From Kalmusia sp. IMI 367209 (lineage: Eukaryota; Ascomycota; Dothideomycetes; Pleosporales; Didymosphaeriaceae), in contig JAPEUQ010000002.1 in NCBI GenBank assembly GCA_027946365.1, positions 868,001 through 932,000 of the forward strand: 64,000 bases of DNA, read 5' to 3'. Position 1 is the stretch's first letter. Every line of letters starts with the position of its first letter. The position numbers were made by a program, and so were the translations under genes. Of this stretch, positions 1 through 9,507 are shown piece after piece. The notes under the pieces are model-generated. The model was not told the DNA's origin. It saw only the letters and a program-made list of their open reading frames with translations, and made no database searches.

Positions 1-437
1 GACGATACGGTTCGTTAAGGCAAGCTTATGCAAGTTTGTCGTGATTCTTGGCGTGAAGCACGAATCTACGCGTCTAGTTTCGGTAAATGATCATCGAAAA
101 AGTAAGTCCTTCAAACATCCGCCGTAAAAGCTATCACTGAGAATTGTCGTGACGGAGGGTTTGCATAGCGTGCTCACGGCTAGTAGGCCTTCTGCTGCAC
201 CGGAAGGAGGATTAAGTCTAGATATCATGCATACTGCCCACACTTCTCACCTCACGCTGTACTGCCGGCATGCGGTTCTCGGGTTTAACGAAACACGAGT
301 GGCGGGAAGACTGTTGATTCCACTCAGTAGCGTTGATTGACTCGAGACGATGCCTGCTAACCCTTGTGCAATGTTTTTCATCTTTAAAGCCGTTTCTACC
401 TCTTCAAAGGTAAAAAGTGACTCTTCACTCTTTCACC
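1..437. other. Left-edge intergenic sequence
   Basis: No gene can be supported here. The stretch presumably holds the promoter and 5' leader of the MFS gene that starts at 438; short open frames in it have no recognisable protein character. Confidence 0.6.
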
Positions 438-2202
438 ATGGTCGACAAGAAGCACGCGGCCACAGACTCGAGTCCCGTCGTGGTTTTAGATCGCAACAAT
501 GACTTCCACTACGCCCGAAGAGGCTCTGTCGCAGAAGACGAAATAAATGGAGAGAACATCGACGGCTACGATGCCGAACGTATGCGCGCCCGGACTCTTC
601 TCTCCGCCGCAGAAGAGAAGAAGCTCCTCCGCAAGGTCGACTGGCACCTCATGACGCTATGCTCCATCATGTTTCTGCTCAAGAATATCGACGCAGACAA
701 CGTAGCGAATGCACGCATCATGAACAAGGGTACGCCAAGGAATATCATGACACAGCTAGGTATGACTTCGAACGAGTACAATCTTGTTACTACACTGTAC
801 TATGTAAGTCCAATTGATGGGAGAGAACAAGGAGTAAGGAGATGGCTAAGGGGTTGGAAAGGTTCCATATATCGTTGCCGAAGCACCTTCAAACCTTTTG
901 ATAAAGCGGCTGCTTCCGAGTCGCTGGCAGTCGAGAATCATGATTACTTGGGGTATTGCGTTGGCGTGTCATGCCGCTGTGACGAACAAAGAGGGACTAT
1001 ATGTCGCACGGTTTTTCCTCGGATTGGTAAGCCAACGTCTCTCTGAAACGTTCAGTGTCCACATACTGAGGATAGCTGTAGTTTGAGGCTGGGCTGTTTC
1101 CCGGAGTCATTCTACAAATGTGCTATTGGTACCGGCCAGACGAAATGTCAGTGCGGCTACTATATTTCTGTGAGCAACTACTCTCCTAATGGATGTGAAA
1201 AAGATTCTAACCTATCCCAAAGACATATTGGGTAATCTTTCAGGAGTAGTAAGCGGCGTGCTCGCTTTCGCGTTCAGCCACTTAGACGGAGCCCACGGGC
1301 TTTCAGGCTGGCAATGGATCTTTCTAGTCGAAGGGATCATCACCATCGCCTTTGGCATCGCCGTATACTGGATCTTCCCGGACTTCCCACCGCAAGCGAA
1401 ATGGCTCACAGAGAAAGAAAAAGCCTTCCTCCAAGCCCGCCTCCCAGGCAACGCCCCTCAAGCCACCGAAACGAACTTCAGCTGGCGCGAGATCGTCCAG
1501 TCCTTGAAAGACATCCGCCTCTGGCTCTTCACGCTCATATGGGCCCTCTTCACCATCGGCACCAGCGGCGTCCGCTTCTACCAGCCCACCGTCATAGCTG
1601 ACCTAGGCTACACCGACATCGCGTCCGCACAACTCCTCAACCTCCCCATTTCCATCTTCAGCATCATCGTCATCGGGGTGACGGGCTCATTTGCCGATAA
1701 CGGGCGCCTACCGCGACCAGTCTACCCGCTGACTTTCCTATGCGTCATACTGATCTGTTACGGGACCTTGTACGCGTATCCCAACAGCGGAGGCGTGTAC
1801 GCGGCAACACTGATTGGCAACGGCCTCACCTCAGCCTGGTACCCGACCATGTGGCCGTGGAGAGTGCAAACCACATCCAAAGCCACGGGCTCCGCATTCT
1901 CCATCGGCTTCGTCAATAGCTACGGGCAGATAGGCGGTGCCATTGGCCCGCATCTCTTCCAGAGCAAGTACGCCCCGCACTACGGCGTTAGCTTCGGGAT
2001 AGCGATGGGGTTTGTGTCTGCGTGTATTTTGACGACGGTGGGGACGTGGTGGTTGACGAGGAAAACGGAGCAGGACACGAGGAGGTTGAAGATTGCGAGG
2101 GTCAAGGCTCAGAAGCGGGGCGAGACGGTTTTGGATGATGTGGTGGATAACGATTTGAGGAAGCCGGTGAAGGTTGGAAGCAGTTCGGATGTGAGTGCTT
2201 GA
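438..2202 (+). CDS. MFS transporter, anion:cation symporter (Dal5/TNA1-like) family
   Basis: Plasma-membrane permease of the fungal ACS branch of the major facilitator superfamily, whose members import organic anions such as allantoate, nicotinate, biotin or pantothenate; the substrate cannot be told here. Four exons fit: 438-803, 862-1026, 1082-1169 and 1223-2202, joining to 532 aa. The joins restore family-typical stretches such as YYVPYIVAEAPSN, FEAGLFPGV and LLYFYILGNLSGVVSG. The N-terminal ~65 residues are hydrophilic, followed by about 12 membrane segments with a central cytosolic loop (near WLTEKEKAFLQAR), and a basic cytosolic tail. ATG 438 is chosen because the upstream in-frame start lacks ATG context and adds nothing conserved. 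No neighbouring gene suggests a substrate. Confidence 0.9.
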
Positions 2203-2781
2203 GCGTATACCAGAGGTACTGTTGGTACATATTGTCGTCGATGTTGAGATTGAGAGTGGAGGGACAACATAGCAGACAGGATATGAAAGTGTCCATGACT
2301 GTCTGTTTCTTCTGCAGGATGTTGTGAAGCTTATCAATGCATTCTTTCATGTTGAACGTTTGTGTTCGAAGGCTCTGGGGTCCACCATGTGTCACCAGCT
2401 TCAAATATACCATTGCTCTATTAGCTCTGACTAAAGCCGTGTCCACCCAGTGTTCCAGAATATCTAGCATGTTCAAAAATAGCTTTGTACCACCAAGTTA
2501 GTCTTTGTGATGTATCCAGCGGCCCTGATAACATCCCACTCTCGCACAAGCTTGAACATGAACATCACGTTCCATCACTCTGCTATCAGCTAGCTGGCCT
2601 AGTCAACTCACTTTTAGTAATAGAGCCTATTCGCGAGCAGGGATTCAACACAGCAACACGTATCAAGGTTCAGAAGTAGTACGACATTGATTGGGGTATT
2701 CGTTTAACTACACAGAAAGCTGCCGTACATGCCAGCATAATCATAATCATCGTATCATTTTCCACACAACCTTTAAACACC
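2203..2781. other. Convergent intergenic region
   Basis: This is the 3' flank of the MFS gene (+) and of the acid phosphatase-like gene (-). I see no gene or RNA; it probably holds both polyadenylation regions. Confidence 0.6.
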
Positions 2782-4213
2782 TTATACCTTGCTGCCCGTA
2801 ACCTCAGTAGTTGGCGGCGCACGCGCACCAAGCGCCTTCTTGCTCGCAAGCCTGTACCCGCCCAGCAGCATGAACGCAGCTAGCCCGCCCAGCACGACAG
2901 CAAGCGTGACAAAAGCACCGATAACACCGCCAATAGCAGCAGACATGTGGCTACCGCCATTGTTGTTGTTCTCGGTTGTGGATGGATCGTCGCTACCCGG
3001 TGCGTACGGCGCGCACTTTCCAGTCGTGTTACCGCACTTTGTGCACCACTGCTCGGTGTTGGAGACGGCGAACTTGTTCAGGTTGGTGTTGAAATCGTTC
3101 CAAGAGATGGCGTTGTCGCTTCCACCGAAGAGGGGGTACACTTTCGGCTCGCTGCTGTTGGAAGAGGTGCCGTTGTGGAAGAGGAAGCGCACCTGGAGGT
3201 CGTCCGTCTTGGGGAAGCCGTTGGACGTGTCGGCATCAGTGAAGAGCTCGAAGACCATGGAGGAGGCATAGTCGGGCACGCCGTAGAAGTTGGAATCCGC
3301 CTTGGGAAGGTCGGCAAGGCCGAAGAAGGACAGGAAGGTGGCGTAGGCGCCGAACTGGATGCCGAACTTGTTGGCGCTGGAGCCGGACTGGCCCGACTTG
3401 ATGGTCGTATTCATGTACTTAATGATCTCGCCTGCAAGTTGCATGCCCGAAATCGCGCGCATGTTGTCGGATGCATTGTATGCGAGTCCATATTCGTGAG
3501 TATCGGCCAAGGTACGGATTTGGAAGAGAGTGTCGTTGGTAAGGACATCGGAGGACGGAATGGAAGAATTGTGGATCTCAGCCACGTTGATCAAGTCGTA
3601 AATTACATACGCATTCTTGAAGCTGATGTACTGCTCGTCGAATGTGCTGTTCACAACGGGGGGTGAGCGCTGAGTAGAAGTCCTTGGTCTTATTCAAGAT
3701 ATCGTTGTATTCGGCGCTCGAAAAGAAGCTGTTGGAGCTGGTTTTGGCGTTGGCGCAGCTAGAAGCATCCTGGAGCCAGCCAGAATCCTCGCTGCCTGCA
3801 CCGGTATCGACCGTGTTGATGGGAATCAATTGGTATCCATCCATGGGAGCCTGGACCTCGGTTTTATTGGCAAGTGTCTGCACTGTTCGCACAGGCGGGT
3901 ACAAGCCCTGCAAGAAACCTTGCGCCGAGTTCTGAAGCACATTGTCCACGGGTGCAGTGACAGCAAGCTGGGTAAGCTTGACAGTATCCTGATTTAGTCC
4001 CTTGATCTTGGAATCACCAGTGAGGTACCGCGAGCGGTAGTATTGGCCCGATGTGTACACCTGCTCATATCCCAGAGTAGTGAGGTTTGTTGGGGCTAGT
4101 GCTTTGGGCGTACGGTCACCATGACGATGGAACATGTAAGCTCCAAGTACAGTCTCTGCGGCCTCGGCCGAAGCGAGGGCCGACGCAAGGGTTAGGGCGA
4201 CGGTGAACTGCAT
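2782..4213 (-). CDS. Histidine acid phosphatase-like membrane protein, with one-base frameshift
   Basis: Histidine-phosphatase superfamily, clade 2. The N-terminus has a signal peptide (about residues 1-19), then the RHGxRTP phosphohistidine motif at residues 30-36. The C-terminus has a Ser/Asn-rich linker, one membrane segment (rich in Gly/Ala/Leu/Val) and a short basic tail, so the protein is probably surface anchored with its domain outside. The coding frame is 4213-3664 then 3657-2782, with an extra base in the C6 run (G6 on the + strand, 3658-3663). Removing one C restores the family sequence DFYSALTPVVNSTFDEQY and gives 476 aa. Where active enzymes carry the His-Asp proton-donor pair (FTHDTN), this protein reads IQFGAYATF, so that pair is absent. 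It may be a weak or altered phosphatase. The frameshift is more likely a consensus error than a true break. Confidence 0.85.
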
Positions 4214-4596
4214 CTTGATGGTCCGCGTAGACCAGACAGGGTTGGTGAGGAATTGACAGCGATCAGAAGCAAGACACCATGGTGCAGCTTTCTTTTAAAT
4301 AATCGGTCCACCGGCCGGGACGTCGGCGGAGATGGTTCGCATGTGCAGGCCTGGCTTCGATAATGGCACACGTCGCCTCCAATGAGACGGCATAGCGCTT
4401 AGTGGGGTAAGGAAGAGCTTCCTGAAGTCGCTTGGTGCGTGCTGTGTTGGGTGAGGGGGTCGAGAAGTGGGGGTTAGCCGACACCAAAAAGCTGCAGGGT
4501 TTTCTGCTGGGAATAAGGGATTTGAGGTCTGGACATGCATCGTTATGCAATCAACATTGATCATGACTAGAGGGTCCGCGACTCTGCATTGGAGTG
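4214..4596. other. Intergenic, phosphatase promoter region
   Basis: This lies upstream of the phosphatase start at 4213 and downstream of the PIG-P stop at 4597. A minus-strand AT-rich box (TATTTAAAAG) lies at about 4295-4304, roughly 80-90 bp upstream of the phosphatase start, and could serve as a TATA element. No gene seen. Confidence 0.5.
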
Positions 4597-5709
4597 CTAC
4601 CTGCTTATTCCTCGCCGCCATATAGAATCTCGCAGACGCCGCCTATCGGCACGTCCATGACTGCGTCTGTGCTTATGCTCCCAATAGCTCTTCCAATCGA
4701 CTATTTCCGCGGGGCTGAATTGGTATGCCGATATCGAAGCTCTTCGACTACCAGTCACACTAGCCTTCCCAGCCTTTTCTTTTCCATGTGCTTGGCTCGG
4801 CCCGGACGGCTGATCACGAACTATCTTGCCGGTACGGCGGTCGATCAAAGCGACCTGAGCTGTCTCATCAACGAGATTCTCGCAGCTGCTCATTGGGAGC
4901 GTGAGGTATCGAGTGTTGTAGCTTGCCAGTGCTACGTATATGTACATGACCAAAACCACCAGCCAGCAAGGTACGGCAAGAGCCCACCAACGATTGGGAT
5001 AGTAGTGAATTCCCATCTGGTGCAGCAGCGGAGACGGGACGTAGGCCCACACAATGTACAGCAGAAAGGCCGCAGAGCTAGCAAGGTATAGCGCAAAGCC
5101 ATAGTATTCGTAAGTGGGTACCTTCGGAGATGCCCGGGGTACCAATGGCGCATGCCGCGCCGACTTTGTGATGCTGGCGAGATTCGTTGTCGATGCGGGC
5201 GTGCTGGTGCCATTGGTAACAGCGCCAGACACGTCTACATCAGAGGAATCTGGCGTGGTCGGTCGAGAGGTTGTCGTGCTGAATGACGGCCGGAGAAGCG
5301 ACGTCAACGAGGGCGAGGGAGGAAGAGGAACCGGCGGCCGGTTGTAGAATGGCGGGAAGAGCGTGCTGGTCGTAGGGGGTAGCAGCTGTGTGTACGAACG
5401 CGATTTGTACAATGTTCGATGTTCCGGAGGGCCATCGTTTGCGCCGTCAGACTCAGAGCCTTCCGACGCGTCCGTTTCGAACACAGCTTCGTCTTGGTCA
5501 TCATCGTCGTCGTCGTCGTTCTGTAAGTTGTCTTTGACAGACGTAGGGTCTGATGGCGACGTGTGCGGGGTAGGCGAAGGCGGGCTTATGGGTTGGACTG
5601 GCTCATTGAGAGGCTCCTCGAGGTTTTGCGAGCGCCGTGTTGGCAGATTGGACGTCGACTTGGACTGAAAGCCAGAAGGCAACGGCTTGCCTCTGCTTTT
5701 AGGCGGCAT
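4597..5709 (-). CDS. GPI19: PIG-P / Gpi19 subunit of GPI-GlcNAc transferase
   Basis: Subunit of the ER complex that transfers GlcNAc to phosphatidylinositol, the first step of GPI-anchor synthesis. A single-exon gene of 370 aa. Residues 1-185 are a disordered Ser/Pro/Thr and acidic region, including a run of Asp around residue 65. The PIG-P domain follows (about 195-310): a conserved YEYYGFALYLASS entry, two membrane segments around IVWAYVPSPLLHQMGI and WWALAVPCWLVVLVMYIYVA, then the conserved tail that leads into the TLPMSS region. The C-terminus is basic. Fungal PIG-P proteins commonly carry a long low-complexity N-terminal extension like this one. ATG 5709 is the first Met and begins MPPKSRG. 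Confidence 0.92.
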   Translation of the reverse strand: MPPKSRGKPLPSGFQSKSTSNLPTRRSQNLEEPLNEPVQPISPPSPTPHTSPSDPTSVKDNLQNDDDDDDDQDEAVFETDASEGSESDGANDGPPEHRTLYKSRSYTQLLPPTTSTLFPPFYNRPPVPLPPSPSLTSLLRPSFSTTTSRPTTPDSSDVDVSGAVTNGTSTPASTTNLASITKSARHAPLVPRASPKVPTYEYYGFALYLASSAAFLLYIVWAYVPSPLLHQMGIHYYPNRWWALAVPCWLVVLVMYIYVALASYNTRYLTLPMSSCENLVDETAQVALIDRRTGKIVRDQPSGPSQAHGKEKAGKASVTGSRRASISAYQFSPAEIVDWKSYWEHKHRRSHGRADRRRLRDSIWRRGISR

Positions 5710-5998
5710 GATGTCGGAAGAAGCGCGGCGGGCGTCCTGTCGCGTGCATATTGGCGTTCTTGGAATTCTTGCGACATCGAGAGCTTGGCACCACCCGACG
5801 TGAACAGCAGTTCGCGCATTGGCCTACTTTTTGGCTTGCATAGGGCTTACACGTTCACGTGCACAGGAACCGTGTTCATCGTCAATCATGTTGAAAAAGA
5901 CAGACTCTAGAACAGAACGCGTCGAACACATAAACTTCGCGGCAAAACTGTGCACATAGCTAAACTAGATCCCCAAATTCTGTGGTTTCCACGTTCAC

Positions 5999-6553
5999 TT
6001 ACGTTCCTCTCTTCTTTCCTCTGTTATCCTCCAGTCTCACTATAGCCTCCTCAAACATCGCAACAACACGATCCCAAAACACTTTCCCTTGTATGGATAG
6101 CCCCTCCTGTCCCGCATAAAAGCTCGCCTTACGCAGCGGCGAAATCATAATCGACCTTGCCATAAAGCGGGGATCGGCACCATGCTCCAATAGAAGCTCT
6201 ATGACGGGCAAATTATCGCGCACATCAGCGTTCCCTGGCATGTGTGCCATATTCAAACAGGCATCAAGGGGGCGCCCTTCGTTGTAGCCTAGAAACGGAT
6301 CCAGGTCGAGAGCATTCACGTCAGCGCCGGCCGAGATAGCAGCGCGCATGACGGCCAATCTTGTCTCGACGGTATGGTTGCTGAGCGGCTCGATGATCAA
6401 AGGTGATTTCTGTGACATAGACATTGGTCCTGGGCTCTGAGGTTCAGCGCTGGTGCTGGGGTGGACCGGAAGTGCTCGCGAGACGCCAACGATCCCGGGC
6501 TTTGGGAAAGTGCTGATAATGTCTGCAGGTGTAATCCAAGGCCTATCTGCCAT
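5999..6553 (-). CDS. Small ankyrin-repeat protein
   Basis: A predicted 184-aa protein, single exon, starting at ATG 6553. Two ankyrin-like helices are readable: AAISAGADVNALDLDPFLGYNEGRP-type and VIELLLEHGADPRF, each with the typical hydrophobic LL..GAD signature. The first ~50 residues are Pro/Ser rich and the C-terminal ~50 residues form a predicted helix rich in charged residues. Function is unknown; ankyrin repeats usually bind proteins. It is shorter than typical multi-repeat fungal ankyrin proteins and could be a truncated relic, or could carry an unrecognised upstream exon. Confidence 0.6.
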   Translation of the reverse strand: MADRPWITPADIISTFPKPGIVGVSRALPVHPSTSAEPQSPGPMSMSQKSPLIIEPLSNHTVETRLAVMRAAISAGADVNALDLDPFLGYNEGRPLDACLNMAHMPGNADVRDNLPVIELLLEHGADPRFMARSIMISPLRKASFYAGQEGLSIQGKVFWDRVVAMFEEAIVRLEDNRGKKRGT

Positions 6554-7198
6554 GTTCACTCTTCTCTCCGGAAGAGAATGATCTGGCTCCTGGTCGCGGG
6601 AAGTATGTACTTGACTAATATGATCTTGAGATGTCGTAGTCCTGTGCTATTAGCCGCTTGAGCGTATAGGCTAACGTCTATCGACAGTCCATGGAGAATT
6701 TATAGAAGTGTTGTACGAGAGGATATAAAAAGATTGAACAGGGACCAGGTATGCGAGTTCTAAACGACAAACGAAGCAATAATGAGGCATCTGCCTGCAT
6801 TGCAGCCTCGACAGTTGCTGCCTACGGCGGGGACTACTGAGCGTAGATGTCTTCTAGCCATGAACTAGTCATCCTTAACCTAAGGATATGAGAACGATAG
6901 ATCTCCACTTCTTGCTTAGCTGAATGCAATTCATATCTTGAGTTCGTTCACATACTTGAAGTCTACAGGCTTCGGTGATGGATGAAGGGCCTGATTATAT
7001 CTCAATGAAAAGTGAGCGATGAGATCTCATCGAAATGAGCCTCCAAGTTGGTTTTATATCGGCCTGAAGAGTGATCTCGTCAATTGTTTGGCGCCTGCGA
7101 CTGGGACAAAAGGTGCATGCTTGGCAGGCACCAGATGACGTCGGGCACCATCGGAAATGTTCCGCTCCTCTCCGAAAATCTTCGACAACACCACAACA
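6554..7198. other. Divergent intergenic region
   Basis: Lies between the ankyrin gene (-) and the alpha/beta hydrolase gene (+). It is moderately AT-rich; a TATAAAAA box occurs near 6724-6731. No gene or RNA is supported. Confidence 0.5.
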
Positions 7199-8242
7199 AT
7201 GCGCTCGTTGTACCGGGGCCTGCAACCCGTCTGCACACCCTTCTTACATCCGAAACATACTACTCGGATAAGTCCGGCGCAATTACTACCATGGGCGAGA
7301 CCATTTCACGCGTCTGCTACCTGCAGAGCTATTGATCTAGCTTACTCCCTCCATGACAGCAACGGGAAAGCGAAGGGCGCCCCGATACTTATCCTTCACG
7401 GCTTGTTCGGTAGCAAGAAGAACAATCGGAGCATTAGCAAGTACGCGGCTCTTGACCAACTACAATAGAATTGTGCTAACACACCGATCTCAGTGCCTTC
7501 GCTCGGAACCTTGATCGCCCCGTCTATGCCATCGACCTCCGCAACCACGGCGATTCCCCACACGATAAGTCGCACAACTACACCGCGCTCGCCGAAGATG
7601 TAGAAGCTTTCCTGAAAAAGCACAACTTGAAAGATGCAACCCTCATCGGACACTCCATGGGTGCGAAAACCGTCATGGCAATCGCCCTGCGCAACCCCGA
7701 CTCCTGCGCCAACATCGTCGCCGTCGATAACGCGCCCGTCGATGCCGCCCTCGCTAGCGACTTCCCCAAATACGTAGAAGGCATGCGCAAAGTCGAGGCC
7801 GCGAAGCCCATGAGCCAGAAGCAGGCCGATGAGATACTACTGCCGTACGCAAAGGACCTTCCTGTGCGCCAGTTCCTCCTGACGAATCTGGTGAGGCCGG
7901 AGCCGGGCAAGTCGCTGCAGTGGAGAATTCCAGTGAGGATATTGGCGAATGCGCTAGACGATATGGCGGATTTCCCCTTCACGGATCCGGACCAGGCGAG
8001 GTTCAGCAAGAGAGCGTTGTTCGTCAGGGGAACGAAGAGCCATTACGTGAGCGACGAGACGTTGCCTATCATCGGGCGCTTCTTTCCAAGGTTTGAGCTC
8101 GTAGACATCGACTCGGGCCATTGGGTGATTAGCGAGAAGCCAGAGGAGTTCATCAAGGGTGAGTGCCTGCCCATTGCACACGTCAAGACCTAGCTAATTT
8201 TCTGCAGCTGTAACGAATTTCTTGCAAGAGAAAGAGGAGTAG
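7199..8242 (+). CDS. Alpha/beta hydrolase, ABHD11 / Eat1-like, probably mitochondrial
   Basis: Serine hydrolase of the alpha/beta fold related to ABHD11 and yeast ethanol acetyltransferase 1; substrate probably an ester or acyl compound, not determinable here. Exons 7199-7440, 7494-8158 and 8208-8242 join to 313 aa. The first ~45 residues are basic and Ser-rich (ending near RPFHASATCRAIDLAY), as in a mitochondrial presequence. The oxyanion region is ILHGLFGSKKN, the nucleophile elbow is GHSMGA, and the catalytic His lies in DSGHWV near the C-terminus. The first intron has a branch-site match (GCTAAC, 7475-7480). The last exon encodes only about 11 residues. Confidence 0.88.
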
Positions 8243-8405
8243 AACTAGCTGCAGTAGTATGTACAACTATTTACATCAAGCGCGAAGCGCGAATATGTAC
8301 AAGAACAACATTGTCCCGTTCTCCCTCGCCTCTCCTTTGATCTCAACGAATTTCGAAAGACGTCCACCCATCCCCTATTGCCTGTCACTTTCTACTTCGC
8401 CTCTA

Positions 8406-8842
8406 TCAACAATTTCCCCCTCTGCACGTGAACGCCCAATTAAACCTATCAATCACACAGCTGTCCTGCCCACCACAAACACGCAACGCAGCCACCGAGT
8501 AATCCCCCGTACACTTCCACAGCGTATTCCACACATCGCCGCTATTCATATTGCACTTCCCCGTTTGCTCGCACAGAAACCTTTTCAAGGTCTGATAATC
8601 CCATCCTGTGTCCACATTAGTAATGGTACCGTGTGACGGAAGATGGGAGAAGAAGAAGAAGAAGAAGAAGAAGAAGAAGAAGAAGAAATACCTCGATTTA
8701 TCAAATCCCACCCGCACGTCGTACTACCCGCCGGACCACCTCCCGTACAAGTCGGCCACCTCTTAGCTATACCTTGATCTTGTGCGGGCGCAGCGGAGGG
8801 ATATGTCGCCAACATCGCTGCAACGATTGGGAAGACGTGCAT
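8406..8842 (-). CDS. Small secreted cysteine-rich protein
   Basis: Two exons, 8842-8692 and 8605-8406, join to a 116-aa pre-protein. Residues 1-20 form a signal peptide (MHVFPIVAAMLATYPSAAPA), followed by a short pro-segment ending in Lys-Arg (residues 27-28), a Kex2-type site. The mature part of about 88 residues has nine Cys and several Trp, so disulfide bonds are likely. The join reads CGWDLINRG then WDYQTLKRFLCEQ, and the frame then stays open to the stop. The intron holds a (TTC)13 tract. I recognise no named family; small size, secretion and Cys content are effector-like, but that role is inference only. Confidence 0.7.
8649..8687. repeat. (GAA)13 / (TTC)13 microsatellite in intron
   Basis: Thirteen uninterrupted GAA units on the + strand. 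On the coding strand this is a TTC tract directly after the splice donor of the small secreted protein gene, so copy number changes intron length without touching the protein. Confidence 0.95.
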
Positions 8843-9507
8843 TCTAGCGTAAGATTCTCGAATATGTACGTTAAGATTTCGGATCTCTGTTGTGAGCGCT
8901 GTACCCGGGTAGAGGGTAGTAGACGGTGCGATTGAAGTAGTTAGTCAGGTGAAATGATGAGTCGACAAATACTTTCTTTATTTATACATACATTTCTTCA
9001 CGCACCTGGACTTTTTTGACGGACGTGTAAAGCGAGATGTGTACTCGCGATGTCACCATCCCTCGCGGGCGCCCGCTTTGTCGCCGACTACGTCTTACAG
9101 CTTGCGGCTGAAAGCTATGTATGGGCAAGTAGAAGCTGTATATCATAGGGATACACACCGCCTTACCTGCTCGTTGTCCTTCTAGCGTTCAAGGTAAGGA
9201 TGCTAGTAGTCGGCGAGGACCCGCGTCGGCGTTCAGCTGCGCCTTCGCCTGCGTGAGATCCCCACGCCATTACCTTTGGGAACGCAAGCACACCGGTGCA
9301 TGTAGAAAATCGAACACATGGCATGCAAATATCGGACATCACATAGCGCAGAATACAGCAAGGTTTTGCAAATGCAATTGCATTGCTTGATAGATTCATA
9401 TAATAATGGCGTAAAAGCCAAGTCGTTACCAGACCTCAAAGTTGAAACGAGCGAACAGGCCTTTCCCCCCGCAACAATCACAGATACGAGACTAAGACCC
9501 GTTCGCT
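8843..9507. other. Intergenic: promoter of the secreted protein, 3' flank of HEM1
   Basis: A minus-strand TATA-like box (revcomp of tttatttatacata, about 8979-8992) lies some 140 bp upstream of the secreted-protein start. No gene seen in the rest. Confidence 0.5.

Noticed and set aside
2947..3666. 239-codon plus-strand open frame
   Set aside because: Antisense shadow of the acid phosphatase-like gene; composition is biased (Val/Gly/Glu) as expected of a shadow.
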